Shown: piece after piece, positions 25,444-36,357 of the stretch | Numbering within the stretch: the first letter of the stretch is position 1 | Layout: each line of letters begins with the position of its first letter | Assembly: GCF_000972845.2 (NCBI RefSeq) | Contig: NC_040018.1 | Span: forward strand, 5,339,443 to 5,403,442 | Reading direction: 5' to 3' | Source of the DNA: Larimichthys crocea | Lineage: Eukaryota > Chordata > Actinopteri > Sciaenidae | Length of the DNA stretch: 64,000 nt | Made by a program: the position numbers and the translations under genes | The notes under the pieces: generated by a model | Database searches by the model: none | The model's input: the letters and a program-made list of their open reading frames with translations, nothing else | What the model was told of the DNA's origin: nothing

Positions 25444-25461
25444 CCCCCCCCCCCCCCCCCC
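25444..25461. repeat. Poly(C) run, 18 bp
   Basis: Eighteen consecutive C, unusual in this AT-rich window. Runs of this kind are also prone to sequencing error. Confidence 0.9.
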
Positions 25462-25726
25462 AAATGAGGTTGTCTCTCTGGATTGGCAAAGCAATGTAGC
25501 AGGGTGCAGTAAACATGGTTGATATTTCTCAACCCACCTCAAAAGAAATAGAGTTCAAATTTTCTGTTCACTTATTTTATGTTGCAGTTTTCACCTTCTT
25601 TGCTGAATGGCAGTTTGAGTGAGGTTAAAAATGACAACATAAAAAATTTAAAAAAAAAACAGATTTTAGAAATTCTTGACAGTAATCCTCGCCATATCTT
25701 CATCTTAACATTAAATGTATTTAAAG

Positions 25727-25727
25727 T

Positions 25728-25757
<30 letters not shown>
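25727..25757. repeat. Poly(T) run followed by short (TG)n
   Basis: 23 T followed by four TG units. Confidence 0.95.
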
Positions 25758-25758
<1 letters not shown>

Positions 25759-26809
25759 GAGAATACAGTGTTTCAGACTTCAGCTGCAGGATGATGAAAA
25801 TGTGCCATCAGGATGTCACTCATCATCATTCAACAACTAAAGAGCCAAGGAGAACTTTCAATCATTTCATTAAAGTGTCACCTTGTCAGTTAACTTCACA
25901 TGATGGATGGCTGTATTGACTGTGCTGTTCGATTTAGCCCGGCCCCAATAGACAGAAGGGCACTTCGAAGCTCTTAGCATCCTAAGACATGAGGCGACGA
26001 GGAAATGACATTGGTTGGACAAGCCCTTCGGTGATTTGGCCTCTGGGGCTTATCTGTCAAAAATCCTCTGTTGGCATGTACAGTAATATTAAAGATCTGG
26101 GTCAGGATCTCACTTGACAAGGTTTTCTTTAGTCTTTTGACAATAAGTTAAAATGGCTAGAAATGGCTGCCCGGACTGTCATTTGTCTCCAGTGTAGATA
26201 TAAGAAAAATAAAGTGTTCTCCAAAGGTTAGTGTCCCTACAGTGACAAACTTCTGACACCAAGGCATTTTAAAACTGGAGCAGCAAAAGACTCACATATT
26301 TCCCAGCACCTTCCCTATTTTCAACAGTGTGACTATTGTTGTTGATAAATGGAAAAAAAAATGTTCAGCAAGGGCTACCACCTATTTGTGTTTTTTGATG
26401 TAGTAGAAAAAGAAATTCTGTACTTTAAAAACCATTTGTCGTGTCGGCAATCCAAACACTCCCCATCTGCTCCCCCACTTTTTCCTCATGAGAGGTACAG
26501 TCCCACATTTGACAACGATGAATCACTGAGGTTTCCACACAAGAAATGGTTATTAACATACTTGCTGGTGCTATATACAGTTCTGAGTTTCCTCCCTCAC
26601 AGATAAATTGCACATCCTTTCCATTATGATAACTGGCACACATACTGCCACCATTATGTCCCGGACATATATAATAATTACACCAACCTTTGGTTGAAGG
26701 TAGATTTGGCCAGAAACAGAATACATTTCTTGTGGGAAATGGCAACAATTTTATTTTCCACGACAGCACAATGTGTTAACAGAGGCATTTCAAGTGTTGA
26801 ATAAAGATT
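25758..26809. other. No supported gene
   Basis: Unique DNA. 25920-26060 is less AT-rich and could be conserved non-coding sequence, but nothing in one genome can show that. The 114-codon minus frame at 26425-26769 has no domain. Confidence 0.45.
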
Positions 26810-26890
26810 GTAGAACCCCGATTCCAATTTGTGCGAAAACATGAATGAAAACAGAATACAATGATTTGGAAATCAAGTGATTTATTGAAT
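26810..26890. mobile_element. Terminal fragment of a Tc1-like transposon
   Basis: TAGAACCCCGATTCC followed by AACAGAATACAATGATTTGG matches, with mismatches, the end of a common teleost Tc1-like element that I remember as 'tacaaaccccgtttcc...ggaatacaatgatttgcaaatc'. Only about 80 bp are present and no transposase remains. Confidence 0.5.
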
Positions 26891-28057
26891 CAGTGCATAG
26901 ACAATCTGTCTTGTTTTGTTACTGTACACTCACTCAGTTCTGTTTTTACTTAAATTTTGTCCATTTGTCCATTGTTTTTAGATTTGTGTGGTCTACAATC
27001 TTTGCAGATGACAAACCTTTATATAATTTGAAAATGAACAGTAGTTACTCAAGCTTAAAAATGGCACATCAAAAAAGGTTGTTACCAACACATGAACACA
27101 TGCTGTTAGAAGAATATCCTAAAATCACACTTCAAAACTAGGCAACATTTTCTTTCAGGACATCCGAGCTACCCACTAGTTTAATTTCCAGTCTGCTTTC
27201 ATCTTTCATCTTTCAAAGAGGCTCCCCTTCCTCCTGCTTTTTTCCCTTTCCCTCTACTCCTCTCTCCCACCCTGCAACACTTTGAGCACAACATAGCTGT
27301 AACCCCTCAGTCCCTCAACAGGGCTTGCGCTGCTGTCATCCGCTCTAAATGCCTTTCACAGGTAGTGAGGGGGCTCACTCTGATCCAAGTGCTGCCTGGA
27401 TCATTAAGGGACCCTGCGGCTCAAGCTGCTGTCAGCGATCATTTCCAATTAGGTCTCCATTTTGCACCACACGTACCTTAGCACCCGTGGGGGACAGTGG
27501 TTCATACTGCAAAATCACTCAGGTGGGGAGAGAGACATTAGGATGAGCGTTCATATGGTAACCTCGTCGCCTTGAGAGAAATGGGACACGTTTCTGAGGT
27601 AATGAACTCAGATTGACTAATTAAAATGAGCTTTTGGCATAGGGACTTGTGTTGATTTTGTGAGAGTGAAAGCTGGAACATTGGAGTGTGGGACTAAATG
27701 ACTCATCAGGTCATAAGCACCTCTTCAGGTGAATCCATTTTCAACATCTATTCAAATAATCGGAAGTAAGAGTGCACTCATAAGTAATGCCCTTCCTAAC
27801 TTGGTCTGCAAGTGAGAAAAATTACTCAGAAATCAATAATGTGTAGGTGCACTGTATAAATACGCCATCATAGGAATAAGTGCTGAAAATTTAAATGACT
27901 TTTCCTTGTGTTGAGTCCGTGCGGTTCTTCTCTCTTACTACAATAAATCAGGAATTCCTTTCCATAGCCACAGAGTGCACTTCTTATTTGAATTTAATTG
28001 TATTGATCAGTTTATGCTCTGTTGGGGGACAAAAACATGCCCCTATGGAGATAATGT
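26891..28057. other. No supported gene
   Basis: Unique DNA with a pyrimidine-rich patch at about 27190-27270. No gene or repeat recognised. Confidence 0.5.
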
Positions 28058-28140
28058 ACATGTATAATGTACAGTGGTCCAATGTGGAAAAATTGGGCTA
28101 CATGTATAATGTACAGTGGTCCAATGTGGAAAAATTGGGC
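28058..28140. repeat. Perfect 42-bp tandem duplication
   Basis: Unit 1 (28058-28099) and unit 2 (28100-28140, last base cut) are identical, beginning ACATGTATAATGTACAGTGG and ending AAAAATTGGGC. Perfect identity implies a recent event, since surrounding repeats are all decayed. Because 42 is a multiple of three, a chance frame across it repeats a 14-residue unit. Confidence 0.95.
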
Positions 28141-28439
28141 CACTAGGGTGCCCTTCATGTGTGGAGAAAAACGTGAGGCAGTGCCATACGGGCATGCTAG
28201 AAGATTATTTGGTCTCTCCGTGCCACGAAAAGATTAAATCATTACGTGTTCTGTTTATTACAGATGTGAAGTACTTTAAATCTAAGTCACATTATAAACC
28301 TATTTTAACCACACTGCACATTACAGGCAATGCTCCTCGCCCTGCCTTTCTGAAGGCAAAAGTGAAAGAAGATACACAAAGAGCTGCCCCATTCTGAACC
28401 CTCAACGTGTGCCGTGTTTGGGTTTACATGACAGGTTTG
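28141..28439. other. Flank of the DIRS remnant
   Basis: On the minus strand this may continue the recombinase of the neighbouring element (a CHVNPN-like word about 20 residues past its last clear motif), but the match is too weak to call. Confidence 0.3.
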
Positions 28440-28466
28440 TCTGAAACACATTCCTGCTGCAAACCC

Positions 28467-28710
28467 TCAAATAGGAAAACAGCACAGTTGAACCAACAGG
28501 GCATGTAGATTACTTATATGCTTCACTGAATCTAGTGCCAGCAACAGTGCTTTCTTCAGAGACAGCAACTTCAGGGATATATCACCGGGTGCATATGGCT
28601 CATGGGAGAGCCCCCTGAGTACTGTAGACAGATCCCACTGTGGGACAGATGGAGAAACAGTCAGCTTTTGTAGCCTGACTCCCTGCAGAAACTGTTTCAT
28701 AAAAGAGGGT
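28467..28710 (-). pseudogene. DIRS tyrosine recombinase fragment
   Basis: A 77-codon stretch reads KQFLQGVRLQKL, then PQWDLSTVLRGLSHEPYAP and LKLLSLKKALLLALDSVKHI. This matches the start of fish DIRS recombinases as I remember them: a 'FLrGaRRL' core-binding end, 'WDLsxVLraL', and 'LSLKtALLLALxSxKRvgDLhAL'. The family's first catalytic Arg lies in that last motif (KR); here it reads KH, so the key residue appears lost. The rest of the catalytic domain, including the Tyr, is not recognisable. Confidence 0.65.
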
Positions 28711-28959
28711 GAGTGAACACTGACCTCTCTCCAAAATCAACATGATGCACGCATGCTATGGTGGAACGTGACTGGACTGGGGCTGTGCAGTCTAAATAGT
28801 GTGCACCACAGAGGAAGACAAACCAACATTCACACCATTCAGTAGCCAAAAGCACAGATAAGCAGCTAACCAATTGCAGGGTCACTTGAAACTCAAGTCT
28901 AGTACCACTTAAGGACGTTGCACTTTTTCCCCGAACACCAGGAATGTGGAGGCCTTTGT

Positions 28960-29130
28960 GATAACGACAATTCTCTAAGGATGAAATGGAGAGCAAACTA
29001 AGAATCCCTGCTACCCGTTGATGTGAGCCACAATCACTCAGTTGTCTGCCCTCACCAACGCACCCTTGCCACTCAGCAATGGATTGAAGCGTTGGAAGAA
29101 TGTGCCGTGACTCCTCTGCAGTCAGCTTGC
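28960..29130 (-). pseudogene. DIRS RNase H fragment, frameshifted
   Basis: The minus strand shows HILPTLQ in one frame, RADN-stop-VIVAHING in a second and LHIPGV in another. Together these follow the RNase H order I remember for DIRS elements ('HfLPxL...vRtDNtsvVaYINrQGG...lraVHvPG'). A 184-codon open frame spanning 28697-29251 crosses these phases and is not itself the ancestral protein. Confidence 0.5.
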
Positions 29131-29251
29131 CACCCACAGCTCTCATCATGCCTCTCTGTCTCAACAGGAATGCATTCATCAGTTCAACGCATCCGTAGGT
29201 CACAGGAGGATACCCTACCATGACCATCTGTACACCCGTGTCAAAACACAA

Positions 29252-29930
29252 AAATCCTGTCGTTCAGTCGCTGGCTGATTATTGCACCTCATGTGCAATG
29301 CAGCTCTAAAGATGCACTTGAATCGAACACTGACTATTACATTTTATATGGTGGAAGTATGTATGAGCCAACATTAAATTTCAAATCATTTGAAATGACT
29401 GCCAGAGTTATTCTGGTAATATCACAAATCCCGGCTCATGCAATCCCAGCTGGTTCCTTTGTCTATCATATGACCTGTATGTTACCCAGGAGCCCATAAT
29501 CCTTTTTTTATCTTTGCATGAGGAAAAAGTAGATCCTTACTACGCCCTAAAGCTACATTACCTGTCCTTCCATGGAGAACATGTAATGTGCTACGTGACA
29601 AAAATATATCAAACGCTGTTGAAAGGAGGAACAAAAACACTGCGCCAGTAGTTTTAATAGTCTGCCAAAAATAATGCCAAGTAAATTAGAATGAAACAGG
29701 CTTGATTCTCACTGCAGCTGAAGGAGGCAGAAGCTGTGTGCAAGACCTCACGCTGTAGTGCTGTTGTGTTAGAAACTTGGCTCAGGCTTGTACCAACTGA
29801 GAGAGTAAACACAAACACAAAGATTAGAAATGGCAATTAAATTTACTGAAGTATCAAAGGAATACGATGTGAAAAGGGTTGGTGGTGGTAAAGCAAGCCT
29901 GGATGAGTAATATGAATGTGAGTGTTTAGA
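29252..29930. other. No recognisable feature
   Basis: Could include further decayed DIRS sequence upstream of RNase H, but I cannot see reverse-transcriptase motifs. Confidence 0.4.
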
Positions 29931-30082
29931 GTTCAAGTCGATTTTATTTATATAGCCCGGTATCACGAATTTGCCTCAAGGCGCTTTACAGTCTGTACAG
30001 CACACCCTCTAGCCTTAAACCCTTGATTCAGATAAGGAAAAAAAAAACAAAAAAAACCTTCAACAGGGGGAAAAGAAACACC
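29931..30082. repeat. Common teleost interspersed repeat fragment
   Basis: The ordered phrases TTTATTTATATAGC, TATCACGAATTTGCCTCAAG, GCGCTTTACAGTCTGTACAG, ACACCCTCTAGCC, GATTCAGATAAGGAAAAA and AACAGGGGGAAAA are typical of a very abundant teleost repeat ('tttatttgtatagcgc...cacaatttgcctcagg...ctttacaatctgtaca...'). Family name uncertain; non-coding. Confidence 0.65.
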
Positions 30083-31499
30083 AATTTTACAGAGGCATTG
30101 TGAAATCTCGCCCAGTAAAAGAGAGAACACAGCTGGGAGAACTGGCCTTTATACCCAAAGGTGCTCCCATCTCACAGGTGTAGCCAGTTGTGCTGATGAC
30201 CCACTAAAATGAGCCCGTGTTTAATCTCAGCCATTTAATCAAAGCAACCCTGCAAATGCAGTATTTTGTTTTAGTGTTTAAACACATAACAGTATGTTTG
30301 TCCCCTTTAGGATTTTAATATTAACTATATATATATATAATTCATTTTCTTTTAAAAAAATGTTTTTTTTTTGTGAGCTTTAAGTCAGTAAGAGATAAAT
30401 GTTTTATCATTCTTGTCCTTTCCACTCTGGCTTTGTGGCTGGTGGAGGACTCTGGGTCTAGTGTGCAGGCACTGCAGTGGTGTCTTGTGGTCTGAGTCCC
30501 TTTGTTTAACTGTATGTTTGGTAGGATTAGTTGGTATTTTCTGTTGGAGATTAATGGGTCATTTTGGTTTCATTTTGATAGAATTGCTCCCAGTTAGTGG
30601 TTTCACTTGGCTTGCAATGAGAGCCAACCAGTAAAGCAGTATAACCATGCTGTAAATATCAAATGAAACCCACTAATTGTTGCATTTGGTTTAGAATGGT
30701 TAGATTTTTACACATGGGTGCTGTTAATGACTAAGCTTGCAACAAGTCATTGCTATTTCAGGACGCATCCGTTCATTTTCGTTTTCTAAATCATATGCAG
30801 CCAAATGTGGATTTTAACATTGCAATCAAAATGAATCACTAAGTTAATCTCCTGCCATGAGTACTCTGTGAGATTAGAGTGGATTATTTTGGATTATGTC
30901 CATTGACCTGATTTACTGACCGACTGCCTCTTGTTATCCAAATCAGGCTCGTAAATCTGACCTTCAACGGTCGGATTTAGAGCGTCACAGAAACTGTGAC
31001 AAGAGGCGGTGCATGCAGTGTTACATACTGAAATGGTTTTGGAGAATTCATTTCTGGCTGACCTTAAAGAAAAATAAAAGTAAAAAAAAAAAAAAAACTT
31101 CGTCTAAATCAGTAAATCTAAATTAGTAAATAAATAAATTGCCTGGGTCATGATGAACAGTGCCAAAAACAAGAGATCTGAATCCTCTCTGGGTTGTTGG
31201 AGGTATAAACAGAACAAAAATATAAATGATATAAACATTTTTTAAAACCTTAAAGGCTGTAATAGTTAAATAGTAAGATTGATTTTCAACTTTCATGTTT
31301 ATAAGTCATTTTCTTTCACATAAATCTGTCCTTATTAAGGTCTTTAAAAGAATATTTTCAGAATAAACACTCAACCCAATCAAGTTTGTAATGTTTTGTA
31401 AAGGCAAAGTTTGCTCCTTTTCAGAGAGCTGTTGTAGCCAAGAAGACAAAATACTTGGTGGTCTGACAAACCTATGGTGAAGTTTTGGTTGCCTTCAGG
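30083..31499. other. No supported gene
   Basis: AT-rich unique DNA with small (TA)n at 30329-30341 and an A run at about 31083-31097. Confidence 0.5.
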
Positions 31500-31700
31500 T
31501 AGAAAGACAACTTGGTTAAGGTTAGGGAAAAAGCATGGCCTGGGTTAAAATAAGTGCTTAGTTCTGGATAGGGAAACATATTGCATATATTATAAGTTTT
31601 TTTTTTCATTAAGGAAAGGAGACCTTCATCATCATGGTTAAAAAAAACTTGGTTATGGATAAAAATGACCGTGGTCATCGTTAAAAGAAATCTATCTTGA
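31500..31700. repeat. Degenerate 'cttggtta/ggttaggg' type repeat
   Basis: Recurring words ACTTGGTTAAGGTTAGGG, TGGCCTGGGTTAAAATAAGT, CATGGTTAAAAA and CTTGGTTATGG resemble a low-complexity repeat class I remember as common in teleost genomes. The units are too diverged to define a period. Confidence 0.4.
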
Positions 31701-31762
31701 CTTTCAGCAGGAGGCAGCAAATAAAGCAGGTCTCTCATCTTAAAGTCTGACATTTTGTTGAC

Positions 31763-32239
31763 CTATACATCCACGCCTCTTTGCCATGTAGACTGACTGG
31801 ACAGAATAGTAGAGAAAACGGCATTCTTTCTAATGGCCAAGCATAGGGTGACTGCACTCGTTGCAAAAAGAAGTCTAATTGTATGTAAGCTTATGAGGAA
31901 AATAACCCTACTTCTCACTTGTTTATGGTCTAAATCATCAACTCCAAGTCTTCTCCCAAACAGCATCATGTTCATTTTGTAAACTATGATGAAAGTACAA
32001 ACTTTAGGATGCAGTGAACTTGGGATTCCAGCTCCAAACTCTTGTCCAAATATGATCGCTTCTGGCTCCAAAAAAGCGAGATAGCCATGCGTGAGGCAGC
32101 GCCATGTAACATTAAACTGAGTGTTATTATCAATCAATTCTCTATGACATGACCAGTAAAATGGCTGCATGTTTGCTCTTTGTCTTACAGTGCATAAACT
32201 ATAAGAGTTTAGATCTGATAAATCCACCATCCTTCCCAT
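31763..32239 (-). other. 158-codon open frame, probably repeat-derived or chance
   Basis: One of the longest open frames in the window, starting from an in-frame start at 32239 on the minus strand. The peptide includes FGRRLGVDDLDHKQVRSRV and a hydrophobic stretch (VIFLISLHTIRLLFATSAV) but no family I recognise. It directly abuts the degenerate repeat at 31500-31700, so it may be the rest of one transposon. Coding status is doubtful. Confidence 0.2.
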
Positions 32240-33207
32240 CTACTGAGGACAAAATGCAGTTTATTCTCCACTGTGTTGTAGCTGTACTCATTTTAATTGC
32301 TCAGCAGCTTTATCATAATATTTAGAGGTTACAGTTAACAAGATAGCCAATTAATCCAGAATACTAATTAGGCAGTAATGAAGTGTCACAGAGACAGCAA
32401 TAACTGGCTGGCTGATCCACAAACAATGACAGAGCAGTAAAACTGACATTGGCCCAAATTAGCGACCTGATTTAAATAGGTTGGAGGCTACTTTGTTGGA
32501 AATAATACAGGGATCAGAATAATGTCAAGGACGTTTTCATCAGTCAACATCCAGTTCAGCTCTTGACATTTCTTCTGCAGCTAATCATTTCCCCTGCTCC
32601 GCTGAGATACAGCAGCATTTATCTAAGTGATCACATCTTATACAAACATTTTTTTATTTCAGTTTGCACAGCTGAAATTAACTGACTGGCTCCAGTGTAC
32701 ATGAACAATTCCAATAATAGTTTCTAATTTGTGAGCATTTATCAGAGTTCCCAGAAAAGTTTCAATATGAATAAAATGTGGGGAGGAGAAACTTCATTTT
32801 GTTTCTTAAACATCTCATGGTTGGAAAGATTTATCTGATCAAACATATCAACAAACCTGGTGGCCATTGGTAATTAAAAAGCTGTCAAAATTGCTCACAA
32901 TAATACTGATAATGAATGAAATGTAGTACTTGTCACAGCTCCTTTGGATATAACCTCACAGGTAGAGATGTAAAGACAGGAGCATTGATACCTTGAAAAC
33001 GAAAGCAAAATCAATATTGGATCCATGCAAGTAAGTGTTTTTCTGTATAGTGTTTGACAGGGGACAAGGAGACATCAATAGCTTTTAATTTAGTTGGTTC
33101 AACACGCAGGCTTGTTTGCATAGTTAAGCAATGTGTACTCAGAGTGAAAGATCCAGAAAGTGGTCATAGGGACAAAAGCACAGCTGGCCATTATAATTAT
33201 TAACAAC
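32240..33207. other. No recognisable feature
   Basis: Unique AT-rich DNA. Confidence 0.5.
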
Positions 33208-33250
<43 letters not shown>

Positions 33251-33275
33251 CTACCTACCTACCTACCCACCCACC
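33208..33275. repeat. (CTAT)n/(CTAC)n/(CCAC)n tetranucleotide microsatellite
   Basis: About eleven CTAT units grading into CTAC and CCAC-type units. Confidence 0.97.
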
Positions 33276-34462
33276 GTTTTTATCCTCTATATATATAACA
33301 TTTTTGATCTTCAAAGGTCAATTCTACCATGTTCCCCTTGGGTATTCTCATCATGCAGCTGTCCAGATGGTTGTAACACACAGAGAAAAACCTGAGAGCA
33401 GAAAAAACATACTGTGACTAAAGGTGGAACCAATCTCTGAACGGACACCTCAGATACCGTCTCTGCTCTATTAACGGCAAAGCTCACAGATTTGTGATGG
33501 GACATTGAAGCTTTAATAAACAAAAAAAAAATTACATTTTTCCATTCTTTCACTTCTCCACAAAGGCAGGTGTAAATTTTTATGCCAGTGGTGAAATGTT
33601 TTTTGTAATCTGGCACTAAATATAGGTGCAGACACTCTGCATAACAGATAACACACAGAGAATAAAATACATGCAAAGACTTTCATTGTTAAAAATGAAA
33701 TAAAAATGTAGATGTAGTAAATGTGTGTGTTGTCAGTTGTCACTGGTGTTGGCTTGAAGAGTGCTGCACACAGACATACTGCATGTCTCCTCTGATACAC
33801 AGTGTTCTCAGCTGCTTAATTTCATCTACCAGCAAGCAGCTTCACAAGGCTTCACAACACGAACCGCAAGTGCAGAACCAAGGATATAATCCCCCACCGG
33901 CTTCCCACCCACAAACATTTGTATTCATTGAAAGAGTGGCTAAACAGTCCACCAGCCTACCAGAAACTGAATTCATGCAGTTGTGTTGTTGTCTGTTTCA
34001 CCAGAGCACAACAAATCTTTGACTCTCTGTGGCTGTGATGGTGTTGTGTTAGAAAGTGTAAGAATAATATAACCAGAAATATAATCAAACATTCATTTCC
34101 AGTCATATTTGCTTAGTCATGAATCTAAAGTCTGATACTGAACATGGTAAAATGATACCTGCATGAGGGTCCTTTCGATCTAAATTCACAGAGCTTCATG
34201 ACTTATTCATACATTATTACATACATTTACAAATGGATGGCCTCCTCTAAAGCTCATCTATTGATAACTAATGCAATCAGACAACTCTTCAGCACTCCTG
34301 TATTTTCATTGGGATTTACTGTCTTGAATAATTTAGATTTTTTTTTTTTTAACTTTATTTTTCCCAGCTGTATTAATAATGCAGGTCCAGACTTGGTCAC
34401 TGTGAACAGCGATGACCATTATCGTGATAGCAACGGAGATATAAGATGTGAACTATGAGCTT
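33276..34462. other. No supported gene
   Basis: Overlapping frames of 85-121 codons on both strands (33311-34022) with no domain. Unique DNA up to the hAT boundary. Confidence 0.45.
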
Positions 34463-34470
34463 CCCAATAT
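34463..34470. repeat. 8-bp target-site duplication, left
   Basis: CCCAATAT, identical to 39339-39346 at the other end of the hAT element. An 8-bp duplication is the hallmark of hAT transposition. Confidence 0.9.
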
Positions 34471-34504
34471 CAGAGGTGTCAAGTAATGTAAGTACAAATA
34501 CTTA

Positions 34505-35062
34505 ATGAACAATAAATTACAGAACCGGATTGAGCATGCACAGAATGAGATTCAGTGCATAAAAGGTAACCACAGAAGACTAGTACACATGTTCGCAGCC
34601 CTTTTGGAAAAATACTCTGCAGAACAAGAAAAAAAATTCGAGCTAGAGGAGGAGCTCAAGCAGAAGGACCTCCAGCCGAAAAGTGTCCCTGACCCTGAAA
34701 AATTAGAAGAGGACGGGATAGTGGTAAGACAGACCACCGTTTCACCAAGCCCAGGAAAGGAAGCAGAAGAGCAGCCTTCTGTTTCAGAGGACGTCGAAAC
34801 TGTTTTAAAGGACACAGAAATTGTGGAGAGATGGCCCCCATGCATTCTACATGAACCAGACTTTGAGATAGAGGAGCACCCAACTGTTTTTAGCCAAGGA
34901 CAGAGCACTGAGGCTAACATCAGTGCAGTACAGGCTACTCAAAGGAGAAAGCCGTTCTGGAAAAGGGTTCGACACTTTTTTGGTATCAGAAAAAGAAATA
35001 AGAAAATACAACAGGAGTCAGTACCAACCACCAACACTGACACAACACTGACACAACAGTAA
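34505..35062 (+). CDS. 185-codon coiled-coil/basic-tail protein carried by hAT element
   Basis: This is the most gene-like frame in the window, from ATG at 34505 to TAA at 35060. Residues 3-57 form a likely coiled coil (charged heptads, LLEKYSAEQEKKFELEEELK). Residues 60-135 are acidic and Pro/Ser/Thr-rich, probably disordered. Residues 147-167 are strongly basic with aromatics (RRKPFWKRVRHFFGIRKRNK), a possible membrane, nucleic-acid or nuclear-localisation segment. I do not recognise the family. The ATG lies only 22 bp inside the 12-bp TIR. AATAAATTACAG ends at 34522 (acceptor-like) and a perfect donor GTAAGT (35059) overlaps the stop codon. It could therefore be a single-exon gene or one internal or terminal exon. 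Poly(A) signals follow at 35300. No transposase motif is present. Confidence 0.55.
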   Translation: MNNKLQNRIEHAQNEIQCIKGNHRRLVHMFAALLEKYSAEQEKKFELEEELKQKDLQPKSVPDPEKLEEDGIVVRQTTVSPSPGKEAEEQPSVSEDVETVLKDTEIVERWPPCILHEPDFEIEEHPTVFSQGQSTEANISAVQATQRRKPFWKRVRHFFGIRKRNKKIQQESVPTTNTDTTLTQQ

Positions 35063-35299
35063 GTGGACTTTCATATATATCCTTATGTTTGGGTTTCTTC
35101 CGAGTGCTTCAGTTTTTCCCAGATATCTGAAAAGAAAAAAAAAAAACTTAGACACCTGAAATAATAAGTAATAATATATGAAATGTCGCATTCATGGGTT
35201 TCCTCGAAGTGCTTTGGTTTTCCCCATAAATCTGAATATATATATATAGAGATAGTATATATAAAACGTATAAGTATAGCAATAATCATAATAATAACA

Positions 35300-35313
35300 A
35301 ATAAATAAATAAA
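35300..35313 (+). terminator. Overlapping AATAAA polyadenylation signals
   Basis: Three overlapping AATAAA hexamers lie about 240 bp after the 185-codon frame. They could end its transcript, although this region is AT-rich and such hexamers arise by chance. Confidence 0.3.
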
Positions 35314-35567
35314 ATTGAAAAGATATACGATGGCTGCCTCAATCCTTGTAAACTGTTACAGTTAAACTGATGGTAAACATAGTTACATTTAAAAAAGAAT
35401 GGATAGATGGAACAAGTTGATTTGTTACTGTAATTAAAAACAGGCCTAAATAAGTTTATTCAAATGGAGTGAGTGAGTTTACTCAGCCACACTCTCCATC
35501 TAGATATAGACATCTTAAATTCCCCATAATAACACCTAACGATGGTGGCCCAGTTATCACAGAGCTG

Positions 35568-35575
35568 TGACGTCA
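35568..35575. promoter_or_regulatory. CRE-like palindrome TGACGTCA
   Basis: A perfect cAMP-response-element/ATF consensus inside the hAT element. On the minus strand it lies just downstream of an open frame (35603-35956, 117 codons, no recognisable domain). Regulatory use is inference from the motif alone. Confidence 0.3.
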
Positions 35576-36002
35576 TTGTGATACTTAGTTTGTGATGTTT
35601 AGTTACACGTGAGAACTTGTCTGACACACAGAGTCTCCTGTTGTGTGTCTGGACTTTGTCTGCAGTGTGTCCGTGTAAACGCCTTCATTCAGCGGCTCTC
35701 CCTCGCCTCTGGCACCGTGAGTTACTGTGGTTACAGGAACACCCTGAAACTTTAGAATGATAATTAAAAAGACGTTTTTAATTAAATCACTGTATAAAAT
35801 CATGAATGCAGTATGACTGTACCTCATTGCTAAAATCTCGTATTCTAACATATATAACAGATGTAAAGCCTCAGAGCTTCTTTGATTATCAACAGTATGT
35901 AGTGATGCAGAAAGCTGAGAGCTCATCATCACACTGAAACTGTCACCAGGCTGCAAAAGTTGCTCTGGTTGTTATTTAATCCTGGTGCTGTTTGTTTGAT
36001 GT

Positions 36003-36010
36003 ATTTTTCT
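36003..36010. repeat. 8-bp target-site duplication of nested hAT, left
   Basis: ATTTTTCT, repeated exactly at 36990-36997. Confidence 0.9.
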
Positions 36011-36357
36011 TAGTGCTGTCAAATTTAACGCGTTAATTTTGTCGATTAATTTTAAAGAATTAACGCGTTCAAAAAAATTAACGCAATTAACGCGGTTTTG
36101 TTTACTTCCGGTGGCGGCCGCCATTTTGGATGTGGCAAAGTGTAGCTTTGTTTCCCAGATATATTAGTGTGTGTGTGAATGGGTGTATAAGAGGCATTAA
36201 CTTAAAGCCCTCACGGAGACTGCGCCCTGGGCGGTCGCCCACATTGCCCACAGCTAAAACCGGCCCTGCTTGTTTTAGTTTACGGGCAGATCTGCCACAT
36301 CCAATATGGCGGACGTGTAAACGTATCGCAGCAACGGACCAACCTGCTCAATGAGGC

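Larger units (their letters stand above)
28440..29251 (-). mobile_element. DIRS-type retrotransposon remnant
   Basis: Minus-strand DNA carries, in the expected order, pieces of an RNase H domain (about 28960-29130) and a tyrosine recombinase (28467-28710). That order is typical of DIRS-group retrotransposons, which integrate with a tyrosine recombinase instead of a DDE integrase. Stops and frameshifts break every frame, much of the RNase H-recombinase linker is missing, and reverse transcriptase is not visible. No inverted or split direct repeats of the element ends were found, so this is an internal fragment. Confidence 0.6.

Noticed and set aside
25444..25461. Poly(C) run as a functional element
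   Set aside because: It has no context that suggests a function, and C-runs are common sites of sequencing or assembly error.
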